64,000 nucleotides of DNA, taken from positions 31,119,774-31,183,773 of the forward strand of contig CM038470.1 in NCBI GenBank assembly GCA_021464415.1, in the 5' to 3' direction. The position numbers were made by a program, and so were the translations under genes. Origin of the DNA: Lonicera japonica. Lineage: Eukaryota > Streptophyta > Magnoliopsida > Dipsacales > Caprifoliaceae. Below are positions 1 through 10,612 of this stretch, piece by piece. How positions within the stretch are numbered: position 1 is the first letter of the stretch; every line of letters begins with the position of its first letter. The notes below the pieces were generated by a model. It did not search any database, had not been told where the DNA came from, and saw nothing but the letters and a program-made list of their open reading frames with translations.

Positions 1-2305
1 ATGGTGTTTCTTCTATGAATGTAACATCAGCTGAGACAAGGTACTTATTCTGACTCGGACAATAACATCTGTATCCTTTCTGAAGGCGAGAATACCCAAG
101 AAAAACACACTTTAAAGACTTTGGGTCTAACTTACTAACTTGTGGACGGACGTCCCGAACAAAGCAAGTACTACCAAATATTCTGGGTTCAATAGGAAAC
201 AGTGGCTTCTTTGGAAAAAGAATACTATAAGGAGTCTTACCCTGAAGAACAGACGAAGGCATTCGATTAATGAGAAAGCATGCTGTGGAAACCGCATCAG
301 CCCAGAATGGTTTCGGTACATTCATTTGAAATAATAGGGCTCTTGCAGTTTCAAGAAGATGTCTATTCTTCCGCTCTGCTACTCCATTTTGAGACGGAGT
401 ATCAACACAGGATGTTTGATGAAGAATACCATTCTGAATCATGTAAGTCTGAAAAGTTGAAGATAAATATTCTTTGGCATTATCACTGCGCAATATATGG
501 ACTGGAGTAGCAAATTGAGTTTTAATCTCAGCACAAAATGCACAAAAATGAAAAAATAATTCGGAACGACTTTTCATTAAGTATAACCAAGTTGTTCGAG
601 AATAATCATCAACAAAGGTAACAAAATACTTAAACCCAGTTTTAGATATAACAGGACATGGACCCCAAACATCAGAATGAACTAATTCAAACGGAGCACT
701 TGCTCTTTTATTAACTCTTGGACTAAGACTACTACGATGATGTTTGGCAAACTGACATGACTCACAATCTAATGAAGACACTTTACTAAACTGCGGACAC
801 AACTCCTTAAGCAGAGGAAGAGAAGGATGGCCTAGTCTACAATGAGCCTTGAAAGCTGATGTGACACTTGAACAAGCAACAGATTTAGGTATATGTGTGT
901 CAAGGACGTAGAGGCCTCCCGATTCATGTCCTTTACCAATAATCTTCTTCGTCATAAGATCCTGAAACAAGCAATAATCAGGGAAGAATGAGACGCAGCA
1001 ATTAAGAGTACGAGTAAGTTGGCTTACAGAAATCAAATTAAAGGACAATTGAGGTAAATGCAGGACAGATGATAAGGGAAGCGAAGGAGTTGGTGTTATT
1101 GTTCCAGACCCTAGAACGGAGGATAATGTTCCATCTGCTAAAGTAACACTAGAAGGGGATACATATGACTGAAAGTTAGAAAAGAGACTAGAATTACCTG
1201 TCATATGATCCGTAGCACCGGAATCAATGACCCATTTGGATGAGGAGGAGACAAGGCATGTATTTGGTTTACCTGAATCGGCAATTGCAGTGACAGAGGT
1301 GAATTGTGGGGATGAAGACTTTAGAAATTCTTGGTACTTAGAGAATTTGGCATACTCGTCTGCAGGGATAATAACTGATTTTTCAGTCATATCATTGGTA
1401 GATGCAATATGGGCCGAGTGAGTTCTCTGAGTCCTGTTCCGAAGCTTTCTACAATCCCGCTTCAAATGCCCTGGATTATGACAGTAATGACAAATGATTC
1501 CTCCAGAGCCCTGTCCCCGAGTTACACTTCCTCCTGAATCATGTGCGTGAATATCAAAATTGTTACTATTCGATCCTCCTCGATATCCTCCTCCTTGATA
1601 TCCTCCACGATACTGTGATCGCCCAAATTCAGACTCATTATTTCTACTAACCAAAGCACTATTTAGCGGAACTGGTGGAGTCTGAACTGATGAAGCCCCC
1701 TCTGTGCGAAGGACTCTACTATATGCTTCTTGTAAGGATGAGATCTCAGAACTAGAAAGAATCTGGTTCTTAGCAGTTTCAAATTCAGCCGGAAGACCAG
1801 CTAGAAAACTCATAATTGCCATCTGCTCTCTCTGACTTTGCTGGACTTTAACATCGGAGCTATACGGCAGTAGCATATTTAGTTCTTCATAAGTTTTCTT
1901 AAAATCCATAAAATAACTCATAATAGATCTGTCCTGTTTTTCAGCACGGTAAAAGGCTTTGCACACATCATAAATACGAGAGATATTTCCTTTCCCAGAG
2001 TACAGAAAATCCAGATAATCTATTAACTCCTTAACCAATTCACAATGGTTAATCAAACTAATCACATTATTGTCAATCGAATTTCGAATTTGTAAGAACA
2101 ACCGGGCATCCTCCCTCAGCCACGTTTGTCTCGAATTGTCTGATGGTGGATCACTAGTCAAGTGATCATCCTTATCGATACTACGCAAATAAATTCGAAT
2201 GGTTTTACTCCAATCAAGATAGTTGGAGCCATTAAGTTTGTGTTCAGTGATTTTTGACATTACAGACACTACATCAGAAAGAACTGCCGCCTTCTGCTCC
2301 GACAT
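1..2305 (-). CDS. Ty1/copia Gag-Pol polyprotein, N-terminal part (runs off window)
   Basis: Reading the minus strand from the ATG at 2305 gives about 768 codons with no stop up to position 1, so the frame is truncated only by the window edge. Domains in order: a copia Gag of the UBN2 type; a Gly/Arg-rich stretch and CCHC knuckle CHYCHNPGHLKRDC near residues 272-285; protease motif IDSGATDHM near 360; GAG-pre-integrase (RLGHPS) near 487; and the integrase core with first Asp in HSDVWGP (near 550), second in SDNAKEY (near 608) and Glu in NGVAERKNRH about 35 residues later. RT and RNase H should lie left of the window. The polyprotein packages, processes and integrates retrotransposon cDNA. The preserved frame suggests a fairly young copy. 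It has the same orientation as the EDR2 exons at 5.5-6 kb. Confidence 0.9.
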   Translation of the reverse strand, partial: MSEQKAAVLSDVVSVMSKITEHKLNGSNYLDWSKTIRIYLRSIDKDDHLTSDPPSDNSRQTWLREDARLFLQIRNSIDNNVISLINHCELVKELIDYLDFLYSGKGNISRIYDVCKAFYRAEKQDRSIMSYFMDFKKTYEELNMLLPYSSDVKVQQSQREQMAIMSFLAGLPAEFETAKNQILSSSEISSLQEAYSRVLRTEGASSVQTPPVPLNSALVSRNNESEFGRSQYRGGYQGGGYRGGSNSNNFDIHAHDSGGSVTRGQGSGGIICHYCHNPGHLKRDCRKLRNRTQRTHSAHIASTNDMTEKSVIIPADEYAKFSKYQEFLKSSSPQFTSVTAIADSGKPNTCLVSSSSKWVIDSGATDHMTGNSSLFSNFQSYVSPSSVTLADGTLSSVLGSGTITPTPSLPLSSVLHLPQLSFNLISVSQLTRTLNCCVSFFPDYCLFQDLMTKKIIGKGHESGGLYVLDTHIPKSVACSSVTSAFKAHCRLGHPSLPLLKELCPQFSKVSSLDCESCQFAKHHRSSLSPRVNKRASAPFELVHSDVWGPCPVISKTGFKYFVTFVDDYSRTTWLYLMKSRSELFFHFCAFCAEIKTQFATPVHILRSDNAKEYLSSTFQTYMIQNGILHQTSCVDTPSQNGVAERKNRHLLETARALLFQMNVPKPFWADAVSTACFLINRMPSSVLQGKTPYSILFPKKPLFPIEPRIFGSTCFVRDVRPQVSKLDPKSLKCVFLGYSRLQKGYRCYCPSQNKYLVSADVTFIEETP

Positions 2306-2950
2306 ACTTAAATAATTTTATAGCGAGAATCAAAGATTTTCACGATCAAAGTAGAGCACAAAACAGCGTACAAATCAGAAAGTAGGGATGAAACCGTACC
2401 GAAATGCGTTATGCACGCCCAAAGGTAGAAATCGAGCCACACAAATCAAGGATAAACCAAGCGAACCACTGAACAAGTCTCAAATATGGGATATCAGCAA
2501 TTCTAACTACAAAAGGAGGTAGAACAACAGTGTAATAAGCCTCAGCCACTTCTGGAACCAAGAGACGAGCAACCCAAAGATGCAAGAATAACCCCGGAAG
2601 ACAAACGGGTGTGGACAACCCCAACAAATCACAGATTCGTGATGTAGAAGACCAGACGAGCCTGACGGAGCTCGAACGACGGCGTTCCGGCGTTGGACGC
2701 GCCTTCACGCGCCGGCGCGTGGTGACGGTGGCGTGACTTTGGGCGGCGCGTGAGCTTCACGCACAGGGATTCCGGCCACCGGATTCTGGGCGAAGGCCGA
2801 TCGGCAGGTGGGCTTTCTAACTACGCCGATGGTGTTGATAGATGGAGGCCGTATATTGGTAAACTGAAATCGCAACTTAGAAACCCTAGAAAACTAAGCT
2901 GGCGACTGAAATGCAACTGAGCTTATTTGGCTATAAACTGGAACCCTTAT

Positions 2951-2963
2951 TCCTCTGATACCA
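2951..2963 (-). promoter_or_regulatory. Primer-binding site (initiator tRNA-Met type)
   Basis: TGGTATCAGAGGA on the minus strand abuts the CA end of the LTR. Plant copia elements typically use TGGTATCAGAGC, complementary to the 3' end of initiator tRNA-Met. Confidence 0.85.
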
Positions 2964-3136
2964 TGAAACAAGAGAAGGGCAGAGGAGAAAATATATTTCT
3001 TGTATTTTGAAGGATGAATTACACACATATATATACACAAATGCAATCACAAAAGTCCACAACCCTACCTAATTACATTGACATTCTATTCACAAAAGTC
3101 CACAACCCTACCTAATTACTTTGACATTCTATAACA
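2964..3136 (-). repeat. 5' LTR of the copia element (173 bp, TG...CA)
   Basis: On the minus strand the LTR begins TGTTATAG and ends TTGTTTCA, directly followed by the primer-binding site. A TATA-like run lies at 3028-3034. Its U3 part consists of two near-identical 43-bp tandem units (3048-3090 and 3091-3132) differing at about one base. Duplicated U3 boxes in plant copia elements commonly carry enhancer activity; that role is inferred here. Confidence 0.85.
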
Positions 3137-3388
3137 CCTATACTGCACTTTTAAGCTATCTAACATGTCCTCTACTGACACTTTTATGCATTTTTTTTGG
3201 AAAACTTTTACATTTGTGATGAATTTTGGAGTGCTAGAGTAAAGAATTGGAGTGGGAGTAGCCAGACGCTTTTCTGGAATAAGTATATCTGGCATATTCC
3301 TATCCATCCTTCTTATATAGCATTCCTAATTCAGCCTAATGACATATATAAACTACAAATCATGTTCCCTGCATTGCATGAATTCTGA

Positions 3389-3526
3389 ATGCAAATGAGT
3401 CTTTTCGGGTTATTTTCTTGTATCTCCGTTTTGGTGGACAGCTTGTCCCCTGGACTCTTTTCATTTTTAGATTTATTTTGTTTTACCTTATTGAATTTCT
3501 GTTTTCTATCAAAAAAACAGATTACC
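3389..3526 (+). mobile_element. LINE 3' terminus, severely 5'-truncated
   Basis: A T-rich, 3' UTR-like stretch ends with TTCTGTTTTCTATCAAAAAA near 3505-3524. The same terminus recurs at about 4288-4305, where it follows recognisable LINE coding sequence, so this is probably a second, shorter insertion of a related L1-type element. No coding domain survives. Boundaries are approximate. Confidence 0.45.
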
Positions 3527-3735
3527 TATGTCAATGCAAAGAAGATAGTGTCGATAGTCTCAGATGCATGAAGGAAGCAAGCCGTTCACAACCAGTTTGC
3601 ACTATTGTTAATTAAATGGCCTGAGATCCAAAACAGTTCGGCAGCTCGCTATCTAAACGACTAGGCCTAAGCAAGGCGAAGCTTGGCTCATTAATTCATG
3701 AACACATGACAATGCTAAATCTTGTAAGATAGTCC

Positions 3736-4310
3736 CATTCTATGGCTACAAGAATTAGGAATATCTTGTAAAATAGGTTTAAATATGGTCAACGAAAATA
3801 TTGACCATATTTTGCTCCACTGTGAATTTGTTAAGAAGGTGTGGTCAAAGGCTTTAGAGGTGTTTAGTTTGATTGGAGCCCCCTCCCCAAGAGATGGGGT
3901 GATTTTGTGATTGTAAAATGGCAGTTCAGGAAGAGAAGTAAGAAGGTTAAGCAGTTATGGCAATGGCATGGCAGATTTGGCGTGAACGAAATCGGAGGAT
4001 TTTTGAAGATAGAAGCAGCGGTCCATATAATATCTGGGAATCTTCCTGTTTTTTGGTTGGATTGTGAACGAATCTTTGAAAAAATTTGACGCTTAGGATA
4101 GCTTTTTGTTTTCCTTGGATTGTCATGGTATTGTAGGGTGTTGATTGGTTTCCTTCTTGTCATCAGTCTGCTAGAGTTTGGGCTTGTCCATATCATTAGA
4201 GCTCTCAGTGGATATCTTATCCTTTGTTCTCTAATGTATCTTCTTTTGTATATGTTTTGTTTTTTAGCAGTTATTTAATAATATCTTCTGTTTCCTATCA
4301 AAAAAGAAAA
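3736..4310 (+). pseudogene. LINE (L1-type) fragment: zf-RVT region and 3' end
   Basis: Near 3797-3890 the frame reads ENIDHILLHCEFVKKVW, the His/Cys-containing zf-RVT motif found downstream of reverse transcriptase in plant LINEs. After frameshifts, 3957-4040 keeps the AWQIWRERNRRIF block seen near the C-terminus of these proteins. A noncoding tail ends TTCTGTTTCCTATCAAAAAA. RT and endonuclease domains are absent, so this is a 5'-truncated dead insertion. No clear target duplication was found. Confidence 0.7.
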
Positions 4311-5478
4311 TTGAATATTCTAGATATAGCATGTGGCATCATACAAGGTTTGCGCAGAACAATGGGAATTGCTACATTTTTTACTTCCGAAATCTTGTAT
4401 GTGAATAAAGTATTTATTCTTTCAAATTGGAAGAACTAAAAAGTGACAAGTGGTCCACTAAGCTCAAAGCAGTTTCAAAGATTTCATTGTAGATTGTCGT
4501 GAAACCAAATTTGCCCAGGTGAGAGCCTAAGTATCAAGCAGATATCGAGTCAAAGTCAGACAAAGAGTGCTCTATTTGACTCGAGGCTTGAGCTCAGCCC
4601 AATTGAAGCAAGCTCACACAAACTGGAAATGCTCAGTACCATTCAGTTTGGTTGCAGCCCCAAATATGGTAAGTCAATCTCTTTGCAAATCGTCTACCAA
4701 AATTATAAAGGGAAAGTAGGTGATATATTCTTGTGAAGGAAAGAACTATAATATGATGATAAAGATGGAATTAACTATTAAGTTCCAGTAATTGTTGCAC
4801 TAAGTTGACCTAATAAGAGGAACGAGGGACAACAAATTCAATGAACTTTTCCACATTTCAAAAGCAACTCTGCACTGAATGTTAGTACTCTATGAATCTT
4901 GCTGTAACAAAACAGGAGTCCTCAAGGCTGAAATCCTTTTGATCTTTAGACAAAATACCTCACATAGTCCTTACAAGATTGCCAGTTTTTGATCAATCAA
5001 TAATCAATACATAGCTAGATATTATGTTGGACAAAGTTTCAAACATCTATGTTCTGGTTTTTTCTGCTGTCTATTTAGCTTATCAACGTTGATAATACAC
5101 ATTATGTTCATACAACACTACTGCTTTTTTAAAAATATACGTCAACACCCCACCCTGGGGCTGTTAATAACCTCAGTTTTGCATAACAATGCTGATAACC
5201 AAACTTAATGAACCAGCCAAGATGAATATGTTGAGGCTCAACCTTACATTTACTGCTTTAACTATCATTTTAAATACATATACCTGAGATAACCCACTTG
5301 GTGTCAGCCATCCCTATTTAAGGGTCAATGAATTTAACAAAATTGAATGGACTAGATCAACATATTTGCTGATATAAAAAACGTGACACAGTGTTGCATC
5401 TTAAAGGTCCGGTTCATCTATGATCAATTTCCAGAAAACATACTAAGTTAACAATACTGATAAGAAACCAGAACATAC
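4311..5478. other. AT-rich noncoding interval, probably EDR2 intron 2
   Basis: No coding exon was recognised on either strand. I looked on the minus strand for the third EDR2 exon, which in known homologs continues the PH domain (YVLSVYNKKEK-like), and did not find it. Exon 2 ends in a consensus donor, so this interval plus the LINE and copia insertions to the left are most simply read as intron. Confidence 0.5.
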
Positions 5479-5553
5479 ATGTCCATGATGTGTTTTCAAG
5501 CCTCGGTCTTCCACTCTACAATTGCCATCAATAAGAAGGGTCTTGATAGGAAC
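5479..5553 (-). CDS. EDR2: EDR2-like protein, coding exon 2
   Basis: After acceptor attag (AG at 5554-5555) the minus strand encodes 25 residues, VPIKTLLIDGNCRVEDRGLK followed by THHGH. This is the next conserved block of the EDR2 PH domain and is in phase with exon 1. The exon ends at donor gtatgt (5473-5478), phase 0, before the expected Met-Val-Tyr start of exon 3. Both splice sites are canonical and there is no stop, so nothing here marks the gene as dead. The rest of the gene (PH end, START, DUF1336) is not in the window. It either lies left of the copia element or has been lost. Confidence 0.87.
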
Positions 5554-5825
5554 CTAATTATATACATAAGCAACATTAAGTGTTAATTTCCATGTTAAAT
5601 TAAAAGAGGAAAAAAAAAAAAAAAAACTACAGTGCAGATCAAAACTGAATATTCATCTGTTACTACTTTTCCCAAAAGGCATGTTCCCATTATGCAAAAG
5701 GCAGATTGGCAACAAAAGGTATAAACTATACACAAACAAATTACTAAAATAAGTTAGGCTTTTTAAGTCCACCAGGTATCAGAAGCTGGAAACCAAAAAT
5801 TCAAGGAATAAATTAGAGGCATTAC

Positions 5826-5963
5826 CACATTAACTTGAGGCTTTCTCTTGTAATAAGCAAGCAATCGAGACTCAAGAACAAAATACCGCATATGAATAAA
5901 GGATCGTCCAATCTTCCTCCGCCCATACCGAACCATCCATCCTTCGTAAACTACCTTCGACAT
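5826..5963 (-). CDS. EDR2: EDR2-like protein, coding exon 1 (start of PH domain)
   Basis: The minus strand encodes 46 residues from ATG at 5963: MSKVVYEGWMVRYGRRKIG, then an HMRYFVLESRLLAYYKRKPQ stretch, ending VNV. This is the characteristic N-terminus of plant ENHANCED DISEASE RESISTANCE 2 and EDR2-like proteins, which combine PH, START and DUF1336 domains and in Arabidopsis restrain salicylate-dependent cell death. The donor gtaatg follows codon 46 (GTG at 5826-5828). Splicing here to exon 2 gives KPQVNVVPIKT, the same length as the usual KPQDNQVPIKT, which fixes the junction. Reading on past the donor quickly loses homology. I cannot separate EDR2 from its paralogs on this fragment. Confidence 0.88.
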
Positions 5964-6990
5964 TGCCGAACTAAATTCGATACTCAGAATTCCAGAAACT
6001 AAACAAAATTCTTTACAGTCCCCAGAATAACCGCAAAATCTAAAAATTTCACAAATCCGGAAGCTCGGACTACAATCCTCACCTCCGCAAATTCAGTATC
6101 TACTAAGTAACTTGATCGCTCATTATTACTCCCTATCTAACCAGATCCTTCAATTTCAAATAGTTAACTCAAACAACTCAAATCACTCAAATAAGTACCA
6201 GTACAATTGAAGTTTCACTTGATGCAATACCGAAATTACTCCAAACAGTCGAATCTGAAACTGAATTAAACCGAAACACTCAAACAAATCCTCCTTAGTT
6301 CTTCACCGATGAGAGAAAATTTCACTCGATGCAATATCAAAATAACTCCAAATAATCAAATCTGAAAATATATATATACTCAAACAAATCCTCCGTAGTT
6401 CTTCACCGACGATAAACAATTCAACTGAAACTCGCACGATCTACTTCGCCAAATTCTGCAAAAGAATCGCCGTCAAACACTTCGGAGAGAGAAAAATGAA
6501 AGATAATTCCAAAGTAAAAAAAAATTATAGATGGAGAAAAATATTTAGATATTTAAATTTAGATTTTTATATACTACGTGTGCATTTCTACAAACACACG
6601 TATATATAGAGAGAGAGAGATTTTACATATAAAGAGAAAAAACACGCGATCTATTCAACTAGAATTCCAGTGAAAACAGGCCGGCAGAAAAAATCTATAA
6701 AAGGAGAGAGAAACGGCGAGATTACCGAGGAAAATTGGAGAAAAAATTTACTCGTCTTTTTGAAAATTTAGCTTTTGGCTTTCGTTTTTTTGTTTTTTTG
6801 TCAACGGTTGTTTTCGCTTTGTTGCAGATGCCGGTGAGACAATTCCCGACGCCCTGTGACGGCGACGTGATCTTGGAAAAAAGGGAGGAGAGGGAATCAC
6901 CCCGGCGGAAGGTGTAGGTGGGAAGCGGGGAGTAGACAGGTACCGACTGAGGGAATCGGAGACGGGCTATGTAAGCCTAGGAAACTGTGT
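5964..6990 (-). promoter_or_regulatory. EDR2 5' leader and promoter region
   Basis: This is the upstream side of the EDR2 ATG. It holds a possible leader intron (donor-like GAG|GTGAGG on the minus strand near 6080-6090), a 107-bp-period tandem duplication (6213-6413), a minus-strand TATA-like run near 6564-6573 beside an ACGTG core at 6576-6580, a GA tract near 6609-6620 and a GC-richer patch (6680-6960) typical of promoters or first noncoding exons. The short plus-strand open frame at 6735-6917 matches nothing I know. Transcription start and leader splicing are inferred. Confidence 0.4.
6213..6413. repeat. Imperfect tandem duplication (two copies, about 107 bp apart)
   Basis: Copy 1 (6213-6312) and copy 2 (6320-6413) share the TTTCACTYGATGCAATAYC start, the CAAACAAATCCTCC block and the TAGTTCTTCACCGA end. 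The middle differs, with a short TA run in copy 2. It lies in the presumed EDR2 leader. Confidence 0.75.
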
Positions 6991-8140
6991 TGCTATCTCT
7001 GATTAAAAAATTTGTACAAAATTTTGTCAAATATTTTTATTTATTTTTTCGAATTGAAGCGACGGGTAGAGACCGGGGTCTTTGAAAAAGAGGGACGTAG
7101 AAATTGGAATCAGCGTGTTCTTAACTAGACACTCACCATCTTGACAGCCCAGATCTTTAAATTTTGTTTAAATGATTTTAAATACACTCTTTTAATTAAT
7201 TTTTTTATTTTATTTAAAATATAAATTTTAATAATTTAATTTTAAATTTAATTTATAAACTAATCTCATTATTTTTATACATGTAGTTAATGTTGGTTTT
7301 ATTTTTTATTTTGTATTTTTATTCAATTTTTCTTTACTCATTTTTTTCTCTTAATTAATTTTCTTGTTTTTATTAATAAAAATATACAAGAATTGAGATT
7401 CCGAAATTTCAAATCAAATACGAACTTTTAGTGTAAAATTTTTGTTATTCTCAACATGTATTTTATAGATTATTGTATGCAATTCTAAGTCTATTGTAAT
7501 AGGAAAAAAAAATATGAATAATCTTTTTTCATGTTAAACTATTTTTTTAACGGGTAATAGTTAAATTGTAATCAAGGGTTGTGAAACTTCTTTCATTGAA
7601 TAGTTTGTCCATCAAATTATTTCAACAATTATTATTGTAGTTCTGTGTTATTAGAAAGTATGTCATGATATTTATTCCTCACAACATGAGCATTTACTTA
7701 TCATAATATGTTTTGGTCACAAAAATAATGAATTATTTGGCCATTAAATAATTTTGTGAATATTTTAATTACTGACAAAGTTTTTTGTCACTAAATATTC
7801 CTCCTACGGGATTATACATGTTTCAACAAACTCACCCCACTAAAGGGGTAGTTGAAATCTTTCATATCAATTAAGTTAAACTTTTTTTTAAAAGAAAAAG
7901 TCAATATTATAAAATGAAAAGTATATGCTATGTATTAATTGCTAAGCTAAGAACTTTTGGTATATGCATGTATGTAAAATTATAAAATCATTTTCGATAT
8001 TTTAAAAATTAAAATAATGCAGACTTCAGCTCTGCGACCTTAAGCATGCATGAAATTAAAAATACATAAGAGCATTTATGGTAAGAACCAGTCCGTACAG
8101 ACTAGTCCTTACCTGAAAATTTTCAATCTTATACATTACA
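6991..8140. other. AT-rich intergenic DNA
   Basis: Very AT-rich with poly-T and poly-A runs. I see no coding frame, RNA gene or TE terminus. Confidence 0.5.
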
Positions 8141-8389
8141 GTCTCGTTTGATTCGGGTATTAAAAAGTGAGATGAGATTATTAATACCACTTTTTTTATA
8201 ATACTTTGTTTGGTTTGCACAAATATGCTGGGATTACTAATATCGGGATTAACTTAATACCACTCTTTGTGGTATAATTTAATACCATGGGGAGGTGATA
8301 TTGTTTATTCAGGATTAAGAAAAATGAACCATATATTTTCCAAAATGTCATTACTACTATAATATTTTCAAAAATGCCATTACTACTAC

Positions 8390-8430
<41 letters not shown>

Positions 8431-8698
8431 TTTTTAAATTTTTTTATTTAAATTTTTAAATTTTTTAAAAATTTCTTTTTTGAATTTTTAATTTTCTCTT
8501 TATTCCAAAATATAATCTCATATACGAGTTACAGAACCAAACATAGTATTAACATCAGCATGAGATATTCCAGTATTAATACTGCATAAATCAAACAAGG
8601 TATTGATATTAAATTAATACCAGGATTAATAGTCCAATACTATTAATACTAGTACTATTAATCTCACTGACCCTAATACCTGAATCAAACGAGGCCTA
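8141..8698. mobile_element. MITE-like element with imperfect terminal inverted repeats
   Basis: The left end, CTCGTTTGATTCGGGTATTA, is matched by the reverse complement of the right end, CTCGTTTGATTCAGGTATTA. Further inverted AATACC/GGTATT and AGTGAGAT/ATCTCACT pairs lie inside. The interior is AT-rich and noncoding and holds a (TTA)n tract. TA flanks both approximate ends, which is weak evidence for a TA target duplication. Superfamily is unassigned. Confidence 0.6.
8391..8428. repeat. (TTA)n microsatellite
   Basis: About twelve consecutive TTA units inside the MITE-like element. Confidence 0.95.
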
Positions 8699-10490
8699 CG
8701 TGAATTATACCTTCACAAAATATAAGACATATAACGCACTAAAAAAATAACACATGGACTCCCTATGTGTAGCACCATATATAGTACAAATTTAAGGCGG
8801 TATTAATTGCATACATTACTTTACTCAGTAACACACAATTTCATTTATACGGTGCAATAGAACCAATAATGTGAACATTATCTTGATGCAATAGCACAAA
8901 GCTATTGTTGGGAAAAAAAACACATTGATTCGACTATATTACACTAAGAAATACATGCACATTATTTCAATATAATAAAATTAAATAAATAAGTGTTTTA
9001 ATAAATATAATTAGTACCGTACTAAATTTAATAAATTAGACTTTGGCCATGTTGATGAAAGTCAAGCTCTTAGTCTCTTAGATGCATGTAAGAGTCAAAT
9101 ATTCGTACTACATGATTTTCCTTTCTCCTCATGTGACTTATCGTGATCTACACGAGAATGTATTGCTATATATCCAAAAAAAAATGATAATTTTCAATAC
9201 ACCACCAAATAATTTTTTTGTCAACTTTAATAAAAGTCAAGCTCTTCCCTTGTAGACCTAGACCCAGAAGCCATAAACAAATAAGATTGGATTTGGAAAA
9301 AAAATGTCATGACTTTCGCTATTTTTCTATAATTAATTTACGGAAAAAATATAAATTCATGTTTTTACACGTTTTGTAACTTTTGTGTATTGATTGTTGG
9401 TAGATACATGAAACTTTATTTTTTTAATAAATATCATTGAGCTAAAATAATGTCATTATCAAAAGTTTTCCCAATGAAATCCAACTCTTTTGTAGAATAA
9501 CAGGATTATTTTCTTTTCAGAAATCTTAGCTTTCTTGGTGACTTCAATCTTCTTTTAACATTTTTCTTCCCTTCTTTTTTTTACACGGGGAAGGGGGGAG
9601 AGTTGCCCATTTTTGTAAAACCCAGTAATAAACTCAAGTATATCTTTAGATCTAAGGGTATTTGAATCAATTCTCAAACCAACGGGGTTCTAATTTCTAC
9701 TTTTGTGAGATTTTTTGTTCTCCTTTCGAAACATAAGAGGTCTTTCTCGAGCAACTCAAATTAAAGTAGAGACTAATGAATATGTTCTTTTGGATGGAGA
9801 CCTAACTCAAGGTTACGAGAATTCGTTATTATTTGCGAGGATATTTGTGGATGAGAAATAAGAAGTTTGTGGATGCATTTAAATTAACCTCTCTTTTTTT
9901 AGAAATGATGGATAGATATTAGTGGCTCAATTAGGGAAAGGAAAGGGAAGGGAATCGACCTCGACTTCGTATATGATATATTTTAAAGGCAATTTGCTAA
10001 GAACCCTTCAATAATTACTAATCTCTAACATATGTATTACTTTTAAACGTAATGCATAATCGTATAAAATATGCACATGGTGTTGAAGAGTAAAATTTGG
10101 TTTATGTTTTGGGGATTATTTGACATTTGGTACCCAATTATTTTGTCATATTTTGATTTGTGTGCCAAAGTTTTAATGCACCTTTGGCACCCAAAAGTAA
10201 TCGTTTTGACAAGTCAAAGGGTACAATGGGGAGAGAAGTGCAAATCTACTGCAAACGGCCGAGAGAAAGTCGCAGTAGTCTTCATGGATTTCAAATGTGA
10301 ACTAGTGATGGCCTCAAGCTAGGATGTTGAAAATTTTACTTTACTTTCAAAGGCAAATGATTCATTTTGTAAGTATGAAATTAGGAGATTATTTAGAATT
10401 TGGATCAAATTAAGTTATATTATTTGAATTTGGGAAAAAATTGAAAATTAATGGAGAAAAAGCGATGAAGAAGATGAAAGTAAATATATA
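8699..10490. other. AT-rich intergenic DNA
   Basis: Noncoding. The 83-codon open frame at 10071-10322 shows no domain or conserved pattern. A G-run interrupts at about 9585-9600. No TE boundary identified. Confidence 0.5.
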
Positions 10491-10572
10491 CTAGGGGTAA
10501 CCCGTGCCAAAGACACTGTGATGCAACCGGACGACGGCTCCAATGTTCCGGTAGTCCAAGAGAGTGAGAAAT

Positions 10573-10612
<40 letters not shown>

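Larger units (their letters stand above)
1..3136 (-). mobile_element. Ty1/copia LTR retrotransposon, 5' portion
   Basis: On the minus strand the order is LTR (2964-3136), primer-binding site (2951-2963), a leader of about 650 bp (2306-2950), then the Gag-Pol frame (1-2305). The leader holds a GC-rich patch (about 2640-2810) and a 99-codon open frame at 2409-2708 with no recognised domain, probably noncoding. The 5-bp target duplication cannot be tested because the other end is outside; the flank after the LTR is cctat at 3137-3141. The element seems to sit in the second intron of the EDR2 gene. Confidence 0.88.

Noticed and set aside
127..510. Several short frames overlapping the integrase region
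   Set aside because: Out-of-frame or antisense shadows of the long copia Gag-Pol frame, which is open to the window edge.
2409..2708. 99-codon minus frame in the copia leader
   Set aside because: GC-rich leader sequence without known domain; probably incidental, though it could act as an upstream ORF.
4670..5480. Third EDR2 exon
   Set aside because: Looked for the conserved PH-domain continuation on the minus strand and did not find it.
10071..10322. 83-codon plus-strand frame
   Set aside because: No domain, no splice context, in AT-rich intergenic DNA.
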